Positions 59,828 through 64,000 of a stretch of DNA of 64,000 nucleotides are shown here, piece after piece. Both the position numbers and the translations under genes were made by a program. Each line of letters opens with the position of its first letter. The first letter of the stretch is position 1. Where the stretch lies: contig NC_134023.1 in the NCBI RefSeq assembly GCF_040712315.1, positions 70,649,889 through 70,713,888 on the forward strand. The letters are read 5' to 3'. This DNA comes from Castanea sativa (taxonomy: Eukaryota > Streptophyta > Magnoliopsida > Fagales > Fagaceae). Under the pieces are notes generated by a model, which made no database searches, was not told the DNA's origin, and worked only from the letters and a program-made list of their open reading frames with translations.

Positions 59828-59893
59828 GATTTTCATGGGCATCTTAGTAGGTTGATTGTTGATTTTCATGGGCGTCTTAGTAGGTAGATTGTT
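59828..59893 (+). repeat. 33-bp direct repeat in the 3' region of the 59-codon gene
   Basis: Two adjacent 33-bp units starting GATTTTCATGGGC and differing at two positions. An AATAAATAAA polyadenylation-like stretch follows at about 59914. Confidence 0.7.
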
Positions 59894-60132
59894 GATTTGA
59901 GAGTGGGGTCTGTAAATAAATAAAGCATGAAGAAGATGTTGCCATGTATATTTATCTGAATTTGACAAAGCTTTTTTTATTTTTTATATTTTATGAGACC
60001 AAGAACAAATATTCAATTTTGATTTTCAATATGTATTTTTCAATAATTTATTGTATTGCATTCACAAATTTATTGTAATTGTGCCTATTTTTCTTTATTT
60101 ATGCATAACTTGACTTTATTGTTTGAAATATA

Positions 60133-60910
60133 TAATGTAAGGACCCATTTTTGAAGGACCTCCAACATGTAAACAATTGATGATAGCCCAACAAGCTCAA
60201 CACAATATATTTGTTAGAGAGTGGATTTAACAAGAAAGAACGTTTCAACAAATCAAATACGGGTCCTAATTGAAAGGGATTAAACCAGTTATAAAACACA
60301 ATGTGAGAAAGACATTCACCGATCAAGTCCGAGGATAAATTGTTCTTATATTTACACTAGTTTTGTCTAAGTACAAGGTCTACTTTCTTTTTTCTCCTTT
60401 ATTTCTCATAGATTCCATGCCCATTTTTCACGGGGGCCTTTCCCTTATATGGTCCTGTTATACTTAATCCCAACCCTCCACTTGTTGATCATGTAGATGA
60501 TCTCTTAGATGTTTGTCCCATCAAAAACCTCCTAGAAATTTTGTGAATAGCTGTAAATTGAGATATCTTTGCTCAGGGGTTATTTCTACATAAATGCGGT
60601 CAGCTAGTTAAGTGCAGAACATTTAGTGCAATGATAGTAGCCTTCTCCCCAGATATCTCTTCTTTTGTTGTTGGTTATCTTCCTTGAAGCTTATCCATAA
60701 AAGGAAGGATAGCATCCTCGGGAAGGTTGGGTCACAACCTTCCACAATGCTATCCCAAGGAATCTTGGCTCCTCGGTAACTACTACAAGCTTGTTGTTAT
60801 ACTTTCTCGTCCTCAACTCGTTGGTCCCTAAACTTAATAAACCTTACGACCATCCTCGGGTTCCTAGCTAGGTATCCTTAGGCGTGACCCACGACCCAAC
60901 TCACTTGCTC
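60133..60910. mobile_element. LTR-like sequence, possible gypsy solo LTR
   Basis: Starts near TGTAAGGACCC and ends near GGTCTGCTCA, with GGCCC/CCTCGG-rich patches as in 46004-46794. No TSD or coding sequence; the right end runs into a (TA)n tract that may have erased it. Tentative. Confidence 0.35.
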
Positions 60911-60920
60911 GGTCTGCTCA

Positions 60921-60922
<2 letters not shown>

Positions 60923-60992
<70 letters not shown>
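60923..60992. repeat. (TA)n microsatellite, 35 units
   Basis: 70 bp of uninterrupted TA. Confidence 0.95.
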
Positions 60993-60994
<2 letters not shown>

Positions 60995-63540
60995 TATTAT
61001 TAAATAGAGAATTAAATGCATGTGAGTTAACAGTTTCAGAGATGAAAAACTATATCATACTACCAAAAGTCGATGGGAAAATAAAGGAAAACCAATATAT
61101 ATCAAATTCAAATTGTAATTTGGCTCGATTTCTAAGAATATATGGTTGATATAAAGATATGATGTGTTCAAGTAATAGTCTAGTGGTAGGTTTGAATCCC
61201 ACCTCCTCGTCTCCCCCTTTCTATCTATCTCAAAAAGATATAAAAACTTTAAAATTTTATGAAGCTTAAAAAGAAAAATCTATTTTTGACTATATCAAAT
61301 AGATAAGAAGCAAGGAACCATGCCCTAACAATAGTGCAAATCCTTCAACCAATATAACAAATTCTACAAAATTTTAACTACAGTCTACGGGGCACTCTCC
61401 TTGCAAGGAAATTTGGGTCACAAGAATAGAGAGAAGCAAGCTCAACGAGAATCCTACTCTTTGAACATTGAAGTCTCCATGTTTAACCTGCAGAATAGGG
61501 AGAGCAATCCCACTTAACAACTTCACCGTAGTCCTAGCTAGCTGGACCTTTGTGCTCGGCTAATAGCACCATGTGGGCAGGTAGTGTGATCATCAAAATC
61601 CTTCATAAGACCTTCGGTTTGTGTCATAAGGATTTTCCTATAATACATGTAATAAGACAAGCCTTATGTGCTTTATGTATACTAGTGTTGAGGTCTAAAA
61701 TATCACAAACATTGTATCAAGGCCCAAAACATTACACAATTGAAATTTAAAACCCATTTGGGCCTTCAAGAAAGGGACAAAGCCCAAATCCGCCAATTAA
61801 GGACCACTTAAAATAAGTAGGAGGGGGTCCAAACTCATGAATGGGTAAGTTTTGGGCCTTAGAAAAATAAAGGAAAAGGAAAAAGGAAGCTCAGCCCAGC
61901 CCCTGTGAGAAAAATTTGCTGGGGAGCCCATTGCCAGAAAGGGACTAAACTAGGATACCTTTGGATTCCCAAAAACCAAGGATCCTCAAGATATGCAGAA
62001 AGAAATCAGCATGGATTGGAACAACTCAAGAGAGCATGCTCATGGACACAAAGAATACAGATGGATATGTCCCATCAGCTACCCATGGTTCAAAAAAAGG
62101 CTGATGACTTAAGAATCAACACTTCATGAAAAGAAGCCTGGTACCTCGGGGAACGCAGGAAGATGGACTATAAAGGAAGGTGGTTGGGGATCTTTCAGCC
62201 TGACAGAAAGGAATTTGTCCATTTAGAGAAAAAGACAAAAGGTAAAGCAGGCAAAACGGTGGGTTTGAAAAGTAGTATCTAGAAGCCTTGAAAAATAAAG
62301 ATTGAAAGTCAGCCCTTAGAACCTCCCAAAAGAGGAAGGTTAGCTAGATAATTTTTGGGGGGAAACTTCAAAAGGGGAAAATAATGAGAAAATAAGGAAA
62401 GAACCAAGTACCAATGTTCCTGACACAACATTGGTTCTATTACCCAGGGCAGCAAACAGAGGGAATCAATGGTACACCAAAAACCCTAGGAATGCACTAT
62501 AAAAGGGGGATAGAGCCAACAGCAAAAACCAGTCAGCAATAGAGAATCAGACTAAAAAGATCCTTTAAAAAACTTCTTTAGAATTCAAAAAGAAAGAAAA
62601 GAAGGAAAACACTGTGAGGGATCCTAAGACATGCATTAGAAGATACACTTGGATTCAAAGGGATTCAAACCTCACAAGTCTTAGAAGCCTAAAGGACTTA
62701 TCTAAGTCTGTAACTTTTAAACTTATTTAGACCTTGTAACATATCCCAATGGAAAAGGGACCCAATGTACTAAAACTCAAAATAATGAAATATCATTAAA
62801 CATTCTAAGGATCCATGACGTCTTATTTACCTTTTTATTATCTCTTTGTTGTTCCTTACTGTACAATACATATATGTTTTGTATGTATAAATTTGTATGT
62901 GTTGCAGGAATCATGTTTTGCACACAACTTGATTCGTAATCAGCCTAACACAACTACGGTGAACCAAATCTAGTCCACCAAATCACAAGTTTTAGACCCA
63001 AGATTTTTATTTCTACTCAGGCCTAGGTACTGTTAAAAAAAAAAAAAAAAAAAAAAAAAACCCACAACTAGAAACTAGAATTACTTTTGTAGTCTAGAAT
63101 TGTCGGGAAGCAAGCAGCTATTAAACATGTTTTGTGCTGTTGTTAGAAGTGCTTTGGTCTACGCAGTGACAAACATTAGGAAAATAAGCGGAACCTTCCT
63201 ATTCTTCCTTGCTTCCAAGCTATTTGTTTCCTCCTCCTTGTCTCTCTCCAAAAGAACCACCTTTTTCCACCTTAATATATATATAACAAAAAAAAAAAAA
63301 AAAACATGATGTGCCCACCTCCCACATGTTGTCTTTAGTGCTTAGATTATTTTCATGAACCTATTTTGTTTATCAAAAAACTGTATGAAAGTACAGGTTT
63401 ATCCGTACAAGTTTATCAAAAAAAAAAAAAAAAAAAGATCGAAGCCAGACTTTAAAAATACTATACATTAAAAATATAAATATAAATTAGCATGTTAAGT
63501 TAAAAATAAAAATACCTATAATATAGCTTTATAAAAAGTT
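60993..63540. other. No gene recognised; possible LTR-like DNA from about 61686
   Basis: 61686-63020 begins TGTTGAGGTCTAAAATATC, has a promoter-like ACTATAAAAGG (about 62499) and a leader-like stretch ending near TCTACTCA, which would suit a long LTR. No TSD, partner LTR or coding region was found. Poly-A runs at 63035-63060 and 63290-63305. Confidence 0.35.
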
Positions 63541-64000
63541 ACCATGGCTTTTGAGTGGAGTTGTGGTGTGTCTTTGTGTTAGAACCTCTTTTCCTTTCCT
63601 TTGTGTGCGTGTGTGTTTGTTTCTCAAAAAAAAAAAAAGTAATTGTCCCACATTGCTTAAGGGAGTGTGTTGTACATAGTATAACTTACTCCACCTCTCT
63701 TAAAAGTTACCATCGCTTTTGAGTGTAGTTGTGATGTGGCTTTGTGTTAGAACATTTTTTTCTTTCCCTTGTGTGTGTGTGTTTGTTCTCAAGTAAAAAA
63801 AAAAAAATTGTCTCGCATTGCTTAAGAGAGTGTGTTGTGTATAGTATAATTTGTCCCACCCTCCCTTAAAAGTTATCATGGCTTTTGAGTAGAGTTGTGA
63901 TGTGGTTTTGTGTTAGAACCCCTTGTCATCTACCTTGTATGTATTTTTGTTTCTTAAAAAAAAAAAAATACATATGGTAGTTGTGTAATATTGAAAAGGA
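63541..64000 (+). repeat. Tandem repeat of about 167 bp, running off the window
   Basis: Units start at 63541, 63709 and 63875 (periods 168 and 166), each with ATGGCTTTTGAGT-type starts, TTTGTGTTAGAAC, a G/T-rich tract, a poly-A run, and GTCxCxCATTGCTTAAG. At least three units; the last is cut by the window end. Confidence 0.8.

Noticed and set aside
1..64000. CRISPR arrays, operons, ribosome binding sites
   Set aside because: The sequence is plant nuclear DNA. The tandem repeats lack spacer structure and genes are monocistronic with TATA boxes.

Overview
The window is nuclear DNA of a flowering plant. It is AT-rich (roughly one third G+C), gene-poor and full of decayed transposable elements. 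It carries plant-only protein families: a CC-NB-LRR immune receptor, GPI-anchored lipid transfer proteins (LTPG), an S1-type self-incompatibility-like secreted protein and a plant AAA-ATPase. A woody eudicot, possibly Fagaceae, is my best guess, but that rests on remembered protein style, not on a search.

Layout. 0-2.6 kb: the 3' part of an RGA-type NLR gene, running in from outside the window and carrying one single-base frameshift. 2.7-13 kb: repeatedly duplicated non-coding modules, interrupted by LINE fragments and a Tourist-like MITE. 13.0-18.4 kb: two broken LTPG copies. 18.4-24 kb: little except a Ty3/gypsy integrase remnant (minus strand). 24.1-24.5 kb: an intact S1-like gene (minus). 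25.5-28.6 kb: an inverted-repeat region built partly from inverted pieces of the left-hand modules. 29.4-30.6 kb: a hAT-like non-autonomous element with intact target-site duplications (TSDs). 31.3-37.3 kb: a second copy of the left-hand block: LTR-like sequence, LRR-only NLR pseudogene, modules, and the one intact LTPG gene (three exons, minus). 39.5 kb: a small three-helix membrane protein gene. 43.7-48.4 kb: a badly deleted Ty3/gypsy element (minus) whose LTR holds a 102-bp tandem array, itself split by a 2.0-kb insertion. 53.4-54.9 kb: an intact single-exon AAA-ATPase gene. 56.2-57.0 kb: a second hAT-like element. 57.9-59.2 kb: a tandem duplication lying just upstream of a 59-codon gene. 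60-64 kb: LTR-like sequence, a long (TA)n tract and a 167-bp tandem repeat running off the end.

How the parts fit together. Five genes look intact: LTPG at 35.6-36.5 kb, S1-like, membrane protein, AAA-ATPase and the 59-aa protein. They do not form a pathway visible from sequence. The clearest theme is co-duplication of an NLR with a neighbouring LTPG gene as one block about 22-31 kb apart, followed by decay of different members in different copies. No wholly new system is evident. The most unusual items are the LTR-like/LRR junction with a newly created start codon, the shared LINE insertion that orders the duplications, and the frameshifted LTPG that still offers eight cysteines.
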